DNA of 27,442 nt from RYN-425 sp035542755 (GCA_035542755.1 DATKKU010000020.1:1-27442); one strand, 5' to 3'. Shown: positions 6,230 through 13,127, counted from the stretch's first letter. The notes: generated from the letters alone by a model not told the origin. Program-made: numbers and translations.

Positions 6230-7474
6230 ATGGACGAAAAGGCAGATTTAGACAAAAATGACCACCGTCGCTTAGGCCAAGAGCTGGACTTATTTGTGTT
6301 TTCTGATTTGGTAGGAGCTGGCCTGCCGCTATGGACACCCAGAGGCACAGTTATTAGGGCTGAATTGGACAGATACGTTCAGGAGATGCGGGATGGATAT
6401 GGATTTCAAGCAGTGACTATTCCTCACATCACTAAAAAAGACCTATACGAGAAAAGCGGCCACTGGACCAAGTTTAAGAATGACCTGTTTCACGTTAAGA
6501 GCCGGGAAGGTCACGAATTTGCTATGAAGCCGATGAATTGCCCACACCATGCCCAAATTTATGCCAGCCGTCCGAGGAGCTACAGGGAACTTCCCATCCG
6601 CTATCGTGAAACAACGATGAATTACAGAGACGAACAATCAGGAGAACTAAATGGTATTTTGCGAGCTAGGTCGTTTACTCAAGATGATGCTCACGTCTTT
6701 TGTCGGGAGGAAGACATCGTTCAAGAAGTATTAAATTTATGGGATGTGGTAGAACGATTTTATAAGACACTGAACTTTGAGCTATCCCTACGTTTTTCCA
6801 AACGCGATCCAGCGACCTCTGACGCTTATGCTGGTACCCCGGAACTCTGGGAACTAGCCGAGGCAGAACTGCAGAAGGCGATGGACAAAAAGGGTATCAA
6901 AAATGAACAGGAGGGGCTAGGTGACGCTGCATTTTACGGGCCTAAGCTTGATTTTGTAGCCAAAGACTCTCTCAATCGGGAGTGGCAAGTGGCTACTATC
7001 CAGCTAGATTTTGCCCAACCCGAGGGACTGGAGCTAACCTATACCAACGATGCGGATGAAGAGAAGCGACCGGTAATGATTCATTGTGCGGTAATGGGCT
7101 CTATAGAGCGATTTCTGGGAGTATATATTGAGCACGTAAGTGGCAGATTCCCACTGTGGTTGGCACCAGAACAGCTTAGGGTAGCGACACTTAATGATGA
7201 TGAACGGGTTGTTGAGTTGGCTAAGGCAGTTGTTGCCAAGGCTAAAGCACAAGGGCTGAGAGTAGAGTTGGACGACTCCAATGAGTCGGTCGGCAAAAAA
7301 ATCCGCGACGCAGAAACCATGAAAGTCCCATACACCGTGGTAATTGGTAGTAAAGAGGTAGAATCGGGCCAGTTGTCGCCCAGAACCAGATCGGACCTTT
7401 CTGATAAAGCTAATACAGTTGGGGTGGATGACTTTTTAGAAAAGCTGTCTCAAGATGCCAAGTCCCGTCTATAA
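6230..7474 (+). CDS. thrS: Threonyl-tRNA synthetase, short form without editing domain
   Basis: The enzyme charges tRNA-Thr. The 414-residue protein covers only the class II catalytic core and the anticodon-binding domain. Motif 2 and zinc-site regions are visible: MNCPHH (zinc Cys), RYRETTMNYRDE, ARSFTQDDAHVFC (zinc His), MIHCAVMGSIERFLG (third zinc His and motif 3). The anticodon domain starts near WLAPEQLRV. Typical bacterial ThrRS has about 640 residues, with N-terminal TGS and editing domains; both are absent here and the upstream sequence holds no coding remnant. Clearance of Ser-tRNA-Thr would need another factor. It is first in a run of four overlapping genes. Confidence 0.93.
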   Translation: MDEKADLDKNDHRRLGQELDLFVFSDLVGAGLPLWTPRGTVIRAELDRYVQEMRDGYGFQAVTIPHITKKDLYEKSGHWTKFKNDLFHVKSREGHEFAMKPMNCPHHAQIYASRPRSYRELPIRYRETTMNYRDEQSGELNGILRARSFTQDDAHVFCREEDIVQEVLNLWDVVERFYKTLNFELSLRFSKRDPATSDAYAGTPELWELAEAELQKAMDKKGIKNEQEGLGDAAFYGPKLDFVAKDSLNREWQVATIQLDFAQPEGLELTYTNDADEEKRPVMIHCAVMGSIERFLGVYIEHVSGRFPLWLAPEQLRVATLNDDERVVELAKAVVAKAKAQGLRVELDDSNESVGKKIRDAETMKVPYTVVIGSKEVESGQLSPRTRSDLSDKANTVGVDDFLEKLSQDAKSRL

Positions 7475-8057
7475 GATTATAGCTATAGACCTGGATGAGG
7501 TGGTCGTAAATACTGCCGAAGACATCCTTAGGCACTACAATAGGAACTACGGAACCGAGCTGGACTTGAGCGATTATTACTCTCATGATTACAAAAACAC
7601 CTGGAAGACAGCCGATGTTGAGACCGCGGTTAAAAGAGTTAATAGTTATCTAGAGACTCCGGAATATTCTAAGTCTGAGCCCATTCACATGGCGGTAGAT
7701 GTTATCGGGAAGCTTAAACAAAAGTACAAATTATATATCATCACTGGCAGACCCGATTTTGTAGAAATTGCTACCCGAAAATGGATTGCTAAATATTTTC
7801 CCAAAATATTTGAGGATGTAGTATTTTCTAATTTTTATGACCCGTCCAAACACAGGCATAAGGGCGATATCTGCCAGGAGCTAGGAGTACAGCTGCTCAT
7901 CGACGACCACCTTGAACACGTGCTGAGCGTATCCAAAGTCGGGATTGACGGCATACTTTTTGGAAACTTTCCGTGGAATCAAGCCGATAGGCTTCCCAAA
8001 AATGTTATAAGGGCTAGGGACTGGGCGGAAGTAGAAAGTGTACTGCTCTATGAGTAG
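7455..8057 (+). CDS. HAD-superfamily phosphatase, 5'(3')-deoxyribonucleotidase-like
   Basis: The 200-residue protein has HAD motif I as IDLDEVVVNT (nucleophile Asp12, acid/base Asp14), motif II as IITGRP (Thr97) and motif IV as LLIDDH (Asp150, Asp151). DLDEV and the overall length fit the NT5C-like 5'-nucleotidase group, which removes phosphate from (deoxy)nucleoside monophosphates; substrate is inferred from family only. The ATG at 7455 overlaps the 3' end of thrS by 20 nt, and its own 3' end overlaps the next gene by 8 nt, implying translational coupling within one operon. Confidence 0.8.
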   Translation: MPSPVYKIIAIDLDEVVVNTAEDILRHYNRNYGTELDLSDYYSHDYKNTWKTADVETAVKRVNSYLETPEYSKSEPIHMAVDVIGKLKQKYKLYIITGRPDFVEIATRKWIAKYFPKIFEDVVFSNFYDPSKHRHKGDICQELGVQLLIDDHLEHVLSVSKVGIDGILFGNFPWNQADRLPKNVIRARDWAEVESVLLYE

Positions 8058-8376
8058 GGTTGACGAGGGTTTTAAAGACAAAGTATTGGAGATGGTGGCC
8101 GCTATTCCAAAGGGGCGAGTAATGACCTATGGCCAATTAGCTGCTTTGGCTGGAGCACCTTGGGCGGCATGGGAGGTGGGGCAAATCGCTCATTTTGGAC
8201 CTAGTAAACTTCCCTGGCAGCGGGTGGTTAATAAAGAGGGCGGTCTAGCCAGCGGCTATGTGCCCGGCGGCCGGGAGACTCATAAACGCGATTTAGAAAA
8301 AGACGGAGTAACAGTACGTGAAGACTACACCGTGGAGGTTGAGCAGCTAATATGGTGGCCACCAAAGAGCAAGTAG
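8050..8376 (+). CDS. Alkyltransferase-like protein (ATL)
   Basis: The 108-residue protein matches the C-terminal DNA-binding domain of O6-alkylguanine-DNA alkyltransferase: IPKGRVMTYGQLAALAG (HTH region) and the active-site segment PWQRVVN. The acceptor cysteine of PCHRV is Trp56 here, the mark of ATL proteins, which bind O6-alkylguanine without repairing it and hand lesions to nucleotide excision repair. The helix carrying the nucleotide-flipping arginine reads AWEVG rather than ARAVG, so the Arg finger also appears replaced. ATG 8050 overlaps the upstream stop; a GTG at 8038 is in frame but less likely. It overlaps miaA by 25 nt. Confidence 0.85.
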   Translation: MSRVDEGFKDKVLEMVAAIPKGRVMTYGQLAALAGAPWAAWEVGQIAHFGPSKLPWQRVVNKEGGLASGYVPGGRETHKRDLEKDGVTVREDYTVEVEQLIWWPPKSK

Positions 8377-9242
8377 AACTGCTAGTCATAGTTGGCCCCA
8401 CGGCTAGCGGTAAGTCCGCTCTGGCTATGAGAATCGCCAAACAGTTTAACGGCGAGATAATAACCGCCGACTCCAGGGCCATATATAAAGGTATGGATAT
8501 TGGTACGGCAAAGCCATCAAAGGCAGACCAAGCGGTGATAAGGCACTGGGGTATAGACCTTATAAAACCGGGCGAAAATTTTAGCGCCGCTAAGTTTAAA
8601 GTTTATGCCAACACTAAAATTGCTGATATAAAAAAACGGGGTAGGCTGCCCATCTTGGTCGGCGGCACCGGCCTTTATATTGATGCTGTACTATTTGACT
8701 TTAAATTTGAGACAGAACCCGACGATAAGCTCAGACATCGTCTGGAGGCGAAAAATGTTGAGCAGCTACAGGCCATTATTAAGCAGCAGAAGCTTCCAAT
8801 GCCAGCCAACTATCAAAATAAAAGACACCTGATAAGAACAATTGAAAGACAGGGAAAAGTGGGCAGTAAAAAAAGTAAGCCTCCAAATGGTAGCTTGATA
8901 GTAGGGCTATATCCAAGCGACCAAATTCTGAAAGCCAACATTAATGCGCGCGCCGAACAGATGTTTAAGGACGGAGTGCTTCAAGAATTCAAAGACCTTA
9001 CAAAACATTACGCCGCAGACGATGTGGTTAGCGGGGGAATTATATATAAGTTATGCAGCCAGCTGAATGCAGGAGAAACAAACCTTGAGCAAACCAAAGA
9101 TTTGTTCAAGACTTCGGATTGGCAGTATGCCCGTAGACAAAGGACGTGGTTCAAACGAAATAAATTTATTCAGTGGTTTGAGACTCCGGAGTCTGCATTC
9201 CTATCTGTTACTGAGCAATTGAACAATCAAATTGGCGCATAA
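8352..9242 (+). CDS. miaA: tRNA dimethylallyltransferase
   Basis: MiaA adds a dimethylallyl group to N6 of A37 in tRNAs that read UNN codons. The 296-residue protein shows the P-loop GPTASGKS (15-22), ITADSRAIYKGMDIGTAKP with catalytic Asp40, and VGGTGLYIDAV. The usual DSxQVY segment reads DSRAIY here. Length is normal for the family. The start overlaps the ATL gene by 25 nt, making it the last of the four overlapping genes that begin with thrS. Confidence 0.93.
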   Translation: MVATKEQVELLVIVGPTASGKSALAMRIAKQFNGEIITADSRAIYKGMDIGTAKPSKADQAVIRHWGIDLIKPGENFSAAKFKVYANTKIADIKKRGRLPILVGGTGLYIDAVLFDFKFETEPDDKLRHRLEAKNVEQLQAIIKQQKLPMPANYQNKRHLIRTIERQGKVGSKKSKPPNGSLIVGLYPSDQILKANINARAEQMFKDGVLQEFKDLTKHYAADDVVSGGIIYKLCSQLNAGETNLEQTKDLFKTSDWQYARRQRTWFKRNKFIQWFETPESAFLSVTEQLNNQIGA

Positions 9243-9260
9243 CGTTCAACTTGTTACAAT
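9232..9260 (+). promoter_or_regulatory. Promoter of the wHTH gene
   Basis: TTGGCG (9232-9237), a 17-bp spacer and TACAAT (9255-9260) preceded by TGT form an extended promoter. It overlaps the end of miaA. The purine-rich ribosome-binding site (GGAGAGGGGAG) follows within the short leader. Confidence 0.6.
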
Positions 9261-9278
9261 AGAGGAGAGGGGAGTGTC

Positions 9279-9908
9279 ATGTTCGAGCAACTATTTGGAT
9301 CAAAAACCAGAGTTAAGCTACTGCAGCTTTTTTATAGCAACCCAAACCGGGCTTTTTACGTACGTGAAATTACTCGCAAAGTAGACGAGCAAATCAATTC
9401 TGTTCGTCGCGAGCTGGCAAATCTGATGGGCATTGGTATCATCAACTCCGAGTCCAACAACAACCGACTTTATTACGAAGTTGACCAAAGCTACGAACAC
9501 TACAAGGCTCTATCAATGATTTTTGCAGCCAAGGCTGCTAAGCCCAGCTCAGATAAAAAATCTGCAAATAGCAAAGCCGAGACTGTGCCGGAGACAACTC
9601 CGGAGCACCCTTTAGCTCGGAGAATTCGCGGACTTGGAAGGGTAGAAGTTGCATTCTTAACCGGTCAATTTACGCGCGATGAGAGTGGTGGAGTTGATGT
9701 ACTTATCGTTGGCGATGTTAACCAAGCAAAGTTAACTAAGTTTATTAACGAACTTGAAAAAGAAGAGAATAAGCAGTTAAGATATACTACCTTACCACTT
9801 TCAAATTATCAGTACAGGGTGCAAATACATGATCGTTTTATCAGCGACGTTTTGGCTGCTAAAAAACAAGTAATTATAGATAATCAAACGCTGCCAGTTG
9901 AAGTCTAG
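9279..9908 (+). CDS. Winged-helix protein with nucleotidyltransferase-like C-terminus
   Basis: Residues 1-75 form a winged-helix DNA-binding domain (LFGSKTRVKLLQLFYSNPN, then FYVREITRKV and an R-rich recognition helix). Residues 75-105 are a polar linker. The rest resembles a small nucleotidyltransferase fold: GRVEVAFLTGQF and GGVDVLIVGDVN echo the GSxxxG and DxD-type motifs, but the catalytic pattern is poor, so activity is doubtful. A good ribosome-binding site lies 5 nt before the ATG. It is co-directional with and 8 nt upstream of the next gene. The role, possibly transcriptional control, is inferred. Confidence 0.7.
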   Translation: MFEQLFGSKTRVKLLQLFYSNPNRAFYVREITRKVDEQINSVRRELANLMGIGIINSESNNNRLYYEVDQSYEHYKALSMIFAAKAAKPSSDKKSANSKAETVPETTPEHPLARRIRGLGRVEVAFLTGQFTRDESGGVDVLIVGDVNQAKLTKFINELEKEENKQLRYTTLPLSNYQYRVQIHDRFISDVLAAKKQVIIDNQTLPVEV

Positions 9909-9916
9909 GAGGATAA

Positions 9917-10543
9917 GTGGAACTACAATACTTTGGAGCTAATTGCATACGGGTCGCGACAAAAAGGGCCGTCATAGTCATTGACGATAACCTAGATAAG
10001 GTAGGGCTGAAGTCAATTACTAAGCCAACTGACATAAGTTTACGGACCTCTCTAACACTTCCTGAGCACTCACAGACAAAGTTTAGTACGGACATACCGG
10101 GAGAATACGAAATAGCAGGAGCCGTCATCCACGGCATCGCCGCCCGCGGACATATGGATGAGCAGGCCAAAAAAACTGCCGTTATCTATACTATTGAGGC
10201 AGACGATGTAAGGCTGGCTGTAGTTGGACATATATACCCGGAGTTGAGCGAGTCTCAATTAGAGCAAATAGGCATAGTTGATGTGTTAATTTTGCCGGTC
10301 GGCGGCAATGGTTACACCCTAGACGGAACTGGAGCTTTGCAGATTATAAAGCAGCTTGAGCCTAAACTTGTTATACCTACACACTTTGCTGACAAACAGA
10401 TTAAATATGATGTTCCTCAACAAGAGTTGGCTGAGGCTCTGAAAAACATGTCTATGGAGCCCACTGAGAGGCTGCCTAAACTAAAGCTCAAGCCGGCTGA
10501 ACTTACCGATACTACCCGACTGATAGTCCTAGAGCGCCAATAG
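9917..10543 (+). CDS. Degenerate metallo-beta-lactamase-fold protein
   Basis: The 208-residue protein follows the UPF0173-like MBL pattern: start MELQYFGANCIRV, VIVIDDN, IPGEYEIAGAVIHGI, LAVVGH, DVLILPVGG and VIPTHF. The metal-binding HxHxDH motif that should follow the third strand is missing; the position reads RTSLTLPEHS. Only a late histidine in PTHF is clear. It may have lost hydrolase activity or bind a different ligand. The GTG start at 9917 has AGGAGG 4 nt upstream. The pairing with the winged-helix gene suggests a shared role, nature unknown. Confidence 0.75.
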   Translation: MELQYFGANCIRVATKRAVIVIDDNLDKVGLKSITKPTDISLRTSLTLPEHSQTKFSTDIPGEYEIAGAVIHGIAARGHMDEQAKKTAVIYTIEADDVRLAVVGHIYPELSESQLEQIGIVDVLILPVGGNGYTLDGTGALQIIKQLEPKLVIPTHFADKQIKYDVPQQELAEALKNMSMEPTERLPKLKLKPAELTDTTRLIVLERQ

Positions 10544-10556
10544 TTGTTTAGACGAT

Positions 10557-10745
10557 TTAAAGAAGGCCTTTTTTCTTCAAAGACCGAATCGCTGAAGTAC
10601 TGACTTTCATTTTTACTTTTTTGCCGTTTACGGTAAGAGTTTTGGTTTGCAAATTAGGCTTCCACACCTTTTGGGTGTGGCGCTGAGAGAAGCTGACGTT
10701 ATGTCCGTATTGCTTGCCTTTACCGGTTACTTCACATTTCTGCAT
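10557..10745 (-). CDS. rpmB: 50S ribosomal protein L28
   Basis: The 62-residue protein begins MQKCEVTGKGKQYGHNVS and continues with VWKPNLQTKTL and VSTSAIRSLKKKGLL, the standard L28 pattern; length is normal for the family. It belongs to the large ribosomal subunit. It is transcribed against its neighbours and ends 13 nt from the 3' end of the MBL-fold gene. No clear Shine-Dalgarno sequence precedes the ATG. Confidence 0.95.
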   Translation of the reverse strand: MQKCEVTGKGKQYGHNVSFSQRHTQKVWKPNLQTKTLTVNGKKVKMKVSTSAIRSLKKKGLL

Positions 10746-10815
10746 GATAAATTTATTAATGGCTCCAGCGCATTATTCTATCTGTTATTGCTCATAAAGT
10801 CAACGCTCCATAAGG

Positions 10816-10821
10816 TATACT
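10816..10821 (+). promoter_or_regulatory. -10 element of the M50 protease gene (leaderless)
   Basis: TATACT (10816-10821) ends 8 nt before ATG 10830 and no Shine-Dalgarno sequence is present. The spacing fits a leaderless transcript. Confidence 0.45.
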
Positions 10822-10829
10822 AAAGTTCA

Positions 10830-11474
10830 ATGAGTAATGACGTTGTGACTAACCTATTGATTGTTTTGCCCATAGTACTCGTTTCTATGACAATTCATGA
10901 AATGATGCACGCCTTTACCAGCCACTGGTTGGGGGATGACACGGCTTATCTGCAGGGTAGGGTTTCGTTAAACCCCCTGAAGCACATAGACCCGTTTTTA
11001 ACGATATTATTGCCGGTGATACTTGTTATCCTCAATGTGCCGCCGTTTGGAGCGGCTAAGCCGGTACAAGTCAACTTTAGTCGGCTTAAGTATGACGAGT
11101 TTGGGGGAGCAATTGTTGGTATGGTAGGACCGCTGACAAACCTGGCTTTAGCCGTTTTGGCCGCACTTATTTTTAGGCATTCGGTACCTACATCTGAACT
11201 TTGGATTAAGATACTGTCGTACAGTGTGCTGGTGAACGTCGGATTTTTTATATTTAATAGCATTCCTTGGCCGCCTTTGGACGGCTCCAGGCTACTCTAT
11301 GCATTTGCTCCGAAACCGCTGCAGGGATTTATGGAATCAATAGAGAAAATGGGTATGAACGGCCTCATACTTTTTATGTTTGTATTCTTTGTTTTGCTAT
11401 CGGTTCCGTTATCCAATGTCATCTTACACTTTAGTAACTGGCTGCTAGGCATTAGCATTTTCGCAGTGGTATAA
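10830..11474 (+). CDS. Site-2 protease family (M50) membrane metalloprotease
   Basis: The 214-residue integral membrane protein has the zinc motif H23-E-M-M-H27 in the first helix and a distal aspartate in NSIPWPPLDGSR (Asp151), the two halves of an M50 active site. VGPLTNLALAVLAAL matches the conserved NP-containing central helix region (here GPLTN). About five hydrophobic segments are visible. No PDZ domain is present, placing it with the small M50 group often seen in bacteria with unknown substrates. Its stop codon overlaps the -10 element of the downstream RNA. Confidence 0.88.
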   Translation: MSNDVVTNLLIVLPIVLVSMTIHEMMHAFTSHWLGDDTAYLQGRVSLNPLKHIDPFLTILLPVILVILNVPPFGAAKPVQVNFSRLKYDEFGGAIVGMVGPLTNLALAVLAALIFRHSVPTSELWIKILSYSVLVNVGFFIFNSIPWPPLDGSRLLYAFAPKPLQGFMESIEKMGMNGLILFMFVFFVLLSVPLSNVILHFSNWLLGISIFAVV

Positions 11475-11475
11475 T
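11470..11475 (+). promoter_or_regulatory. -10 element of the structured RNA
   Basis: A perfect TATAAT (11470-11475) overlaps the M50 stop codon. A start 7 nt later falls at 11482, the first base of the long closing stem of the RNA. No convincing -35 was found. Confidence 0.6.
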
Positions 11476-11481
11476 TAAAGC

Positions 11482-11618
11482 GGTCGGAAGAGGGCACAAT
11501 AAATTTTCTCAATACAATTTACTAGGGAGCTCAACTATGCGCGTCGGACCGAGGTCCGGGCGTGAGGGCACCCACCTTTCGTAAAGAAAGAGTGAATTGA
11601 GTGTCCGCTAGACCGACC
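11482..11618 (+). ncRNA. Structured RNA of unknown family (6S-like shape)
   Basis: This 137-nt segment has no good ORF but folds well by eye. GGTCGG (11482-11487) pairs with CCGACC (11613-11618), GGGCAC (11492-11497) with GTGTCC (11601-11606), and CAATTTACT (11515-11523) with AGTGAATTG (11591-11599). CTCAAT (11508-11513) competes for the same partner. The apical part holds the hairpin CGGAC-CGAG-GTCCG and the stem CTTTC/GAAAG (11576-11590). A perfect -10 sits 7 nt upstream and a strong terminator follows at once. The long closing stem with an internal bulge recalls 6S RNA, though it is shorter than usual. SRP and tmRNA signatures are absent. Family assignment is a guess. Confidence 0.55.
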
Positions 11619-11659
11619 CATGTAAAAAGCCCGGATTTAAACCCGGGCTTTTTACATGG
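11618..11659. terminator. Bidirectional terminator shared by RNA and tRNA-Pro
   Basis: CCATGTAAAAAGCCCGG (11618-11634) and its reverse complement at 11643-11659 form a perfect 17-bp hairpin with a T-tract in each direction. It ends the plus-strand RNA and the minus-strand tRNA-Pro, whose CCA end (11657-11659) is part of the stem. Confidence 0.8.
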
Positions 11660-11733
11660 TCGGGGTGACAGGACTTGAACCTGCGACCTCACGGCCCCCA
11701 GCCGCACGCGCTAGCCAACTGCGCCACACCCCG
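11657..11733 (-). tRNA. tRNA-Pro(GGG)
   Basis: Read on the minus strand: acceptor CGGGGTG/CACCCCG, D-arm TGGCGCAGTTGGCTAGCGC, anticodon stem TGCGG/CCGTG around CTGGGGG, T-loop GGTTCAAGTCC, discriminator A and encoded CCA. The anticodon GGG reads CCC, proline. Two anticodon-stem pairs are G-T wobbles. Confidence 0.92.
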
Positions 11734-11785
11734 TCGTTGCAATCGAGGCATTGGCTTCCTTGAGTCTGTAAACAGTGCTCGGTTT

Positions 11786-11839
11786 CAGCCTCGGCTCGCT
11801 TACTCCTCTCAATTTTGCAAACAAAGTTTTGCAAAATTG
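11786..11839 (+). repeat. tRNA-neighbour repeat, copy C
   Basis: The block at 11786-11810 matches copy B except one base (GCTTACTCC against GCTTCCTCC). It runs into a hairpin with arms CAATTTTGCAAAC (11810-11822) and GTTTTGCAAAATTG (11826-11839), with one bulged base. It lies 52 bp from the 5' end of tRNA-Pro. Confidence 0.6.
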
Positions 11840-11864
11840 CTGAAAACTGCAGGTACATTATATC

Positions 11865-11873
11865 TGATAAGAT
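11865..11873 (+). promoter_or_regulatory. Extended -10 of the ASCH-RNase H gene (leaderless)
   Basis: TGA-TAAGAT (11865-11873) ends 8 nt before ATG 11882. No Shine-Dalgarno sequence is visible, which fits a leaderless mRNA. Confidence 0.45.
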
Positions 11874-11881
11874 AGATAAAG

Positions 11882-12685
11882 ATGAAAACACTGAAGTTTG
11901 ATCATAGGTTTGCTCAGCAAATTCTAAATAAAGAAAAAACCTCCACCTGGCGGTTATTTGACGACAAAGACCTCTCCGTAAACGATGACATCAAAGTAGT
12001 AGATAAAGTTAACGAGGATGACTCCAATACCTGGAAAGTAATTGGTATTGCCAAAGTTACTGAAATTATTGAAAAAAAACTGGGTGATGTTACGCCCGAG
12101 GACATGCGTGGTCACGAGTCATTCAGTACCCAAGAAGAAATGCTAGAACACTACAAGGGCTATTATGGAGACAGGGTAAGTCTGGAAGAACCGGTAAAGA
12201 TTATATTGTTTGACTTTAACAATACAGCGGACGAAGTACCAACTGGGGCAATGCTCTTAGAGGAGGCGAAGCTGTATACCGACGGTGGCTCAAGAGGCAA
12301 CCCAGGCGACTCGGCCTGTGCATTCGTAATCTGTAAACTGGACGATACTGTTGTAGAAAAGTCGGGATGTTACATGGGAATGGCCACCAACAATCAGGCC
12401 GAATATTACGGGATGATAAAGGGCCTGGAGAGGTCCAGGGATCTTGGAATTGATAAGATTACGCTTTTTTCCGACAGCCAGTTAGTAGTTAACCAAATGA
12501 ATGGATTTTACAAAGTTAAAAATCAAGAGCTGGCACCGCTGCATAAACAATTATCAGACTTAGCCGGTTCATTTGAAAAAGTTAGCTTTGTGCACGTACC
12601 TAGAGAGCTAAACAAAGTAGCCGACAAGGAAGTAAATCGAATCCTGGATGAGCAGGGGCGTCAAGAAGCAAAAACTGCTCGCTAG
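11882..12685 (+). CDS. ASCH domain-RNase HI fusion protein
   Basis: The 267-residue protein joins two domains. Residues 1 to about 112 look like an ASCH domain (KTLKFDHRFAQQIL, a central GIAKVTEI strand and a C-terminal PVKIILFDF), a fold linked to RNA or modified-nucleotide binding. Residues 129-262 are RNase HI with all four catalytic acids: Asp134 (YTDGGSRGNPG), Glu174 (NNQAEYYGM), Asp198 (FSDSQLVV) and Asp248 (NKVADKEVN). The family cuts RNA in RNA-DNA hybrids. The basic-protrusion region of E. coli RNase HI is short here. The stop codon lies in the loop of the terminator it shares with rnpB. The purpose of the ASCH part is unknown. Confidence 0.85.
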   Translation: MKTLKFDHRFAQQILNKEKTSTWRLFDDKDLSVNDDIKVVDKVNEDDSNTWKVIGIAKVTEIIEKKLGDVTPEDMRGHESFSTQEEMLEHYKGYYGDRVSLEEPVKIILFDFNNTADEVPTGAMLLEEAKLYTDGGSRGNPGDSACAFVICKLDDTVVEKSGCYMGMATNNQAEYYGMIKGLERSRDLGIDKITLFSDSQLVVNQMNGFYKVKNQELAPLHKQLSDLAGSFEKVSFVHVPRELNKVADKEVNRILDEQGRQEAKTAR

Positions 12686-12699
12686 GCAAGCAGTTTTTG
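12669..12699. terminator. Bidirectional terminator between ASCH-RNase H gene and rnpB
   Basis: CAAAAACTGCT (12669-12679) and AGCAGTTTTTG (12689-12699) form an 11-bp perfect stem with a 9-nt loop that contains the TAG stop of the upstream gene. T-tracts exist on both strands, and the minus-strand side lies just past the rnpB 3' end. Confidence 0.7.
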
Positions 12700-12700
12700 G

Positions 12701-13106
12701 TAGCCTGATTATCCGTAAGCCGGGTTCTGTTTTAGCTGATTATCTATCTAGTCCGCCAATTGCTCGGCGGATCAAGCGGTTATTTTGATGCTGCCGCGAG
12801 CGGGCTACTCATAATGCGACATATCTCCTTGCAGTAGACAGGGTTTACCTCTCCGACAAGTCACCAAGTCGGACTGTGGGCTTTTACCGTATCACCCAAC
12901 TGCTTTCGCTGGTGGATAATACCCCGCATAAATGCGGGCCACTCTTTTCACCATTTCCAATCCGTTTTAGGCGGACGGTTGTGTCGTTTCTGTGGCACTT
13001 TCCCTGGGGTTACCCCCGGTTGCTGTTAGCAACTGTCTTTGCCCTGCACTGCCCGGACTTTCCTCCTACGTATAAAAACGCAGGCAATCAGCCAATAATC
13101 AGGCTA
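12701..13106 (-). ncRNA. rnpB: RNase P RNA, type A
   Basis: The RNA subunit of RNase P matures tRNA 5' ends. On the minus strand the P4 hallmarks are clear: GGAGGAAAGTCCGGGC near the 5' end (about 13065-13050) and ACAGAACCCGGCTTA near the 3' end (about 12730-12716). The ends pair as P1: TAGCCTGATTAT (13106-13095) with its complement at 12701-12712. The length of about 406 nt is normal. A TATAAT with TGC extension (13118-13113) puts the start at about 13106, exactly at P1. Confidence 0.95.
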
Positions 13107-13112
13107 GGCTAA

Positions 13113-13121
13113 ATTATAGCA
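13113..13121 (-). promoter_or_regulatory. Extended -10 promoter of rnpB
   Basis: On the minus strand TGC-TATAAT (13121-13113) lies 6 nt before the first base of P1. It sits in the short gap after rplT, so rnpB has its own promoter. Confidence 0.65.
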
Positions 13122-13127
13122 TAAACT

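Noticed and set aside
11482..11618. SRP RNA or tmRNA
   Set aside because: The SRP apical sequence GGTCAGGTCCGGAAGGAAGC and a tRNA-like TΨC end with CCA are missing.
12876..13112. 78-codon plus-strand frame
   Set aside because: It is antisense to the well-supported RNase P RNA.
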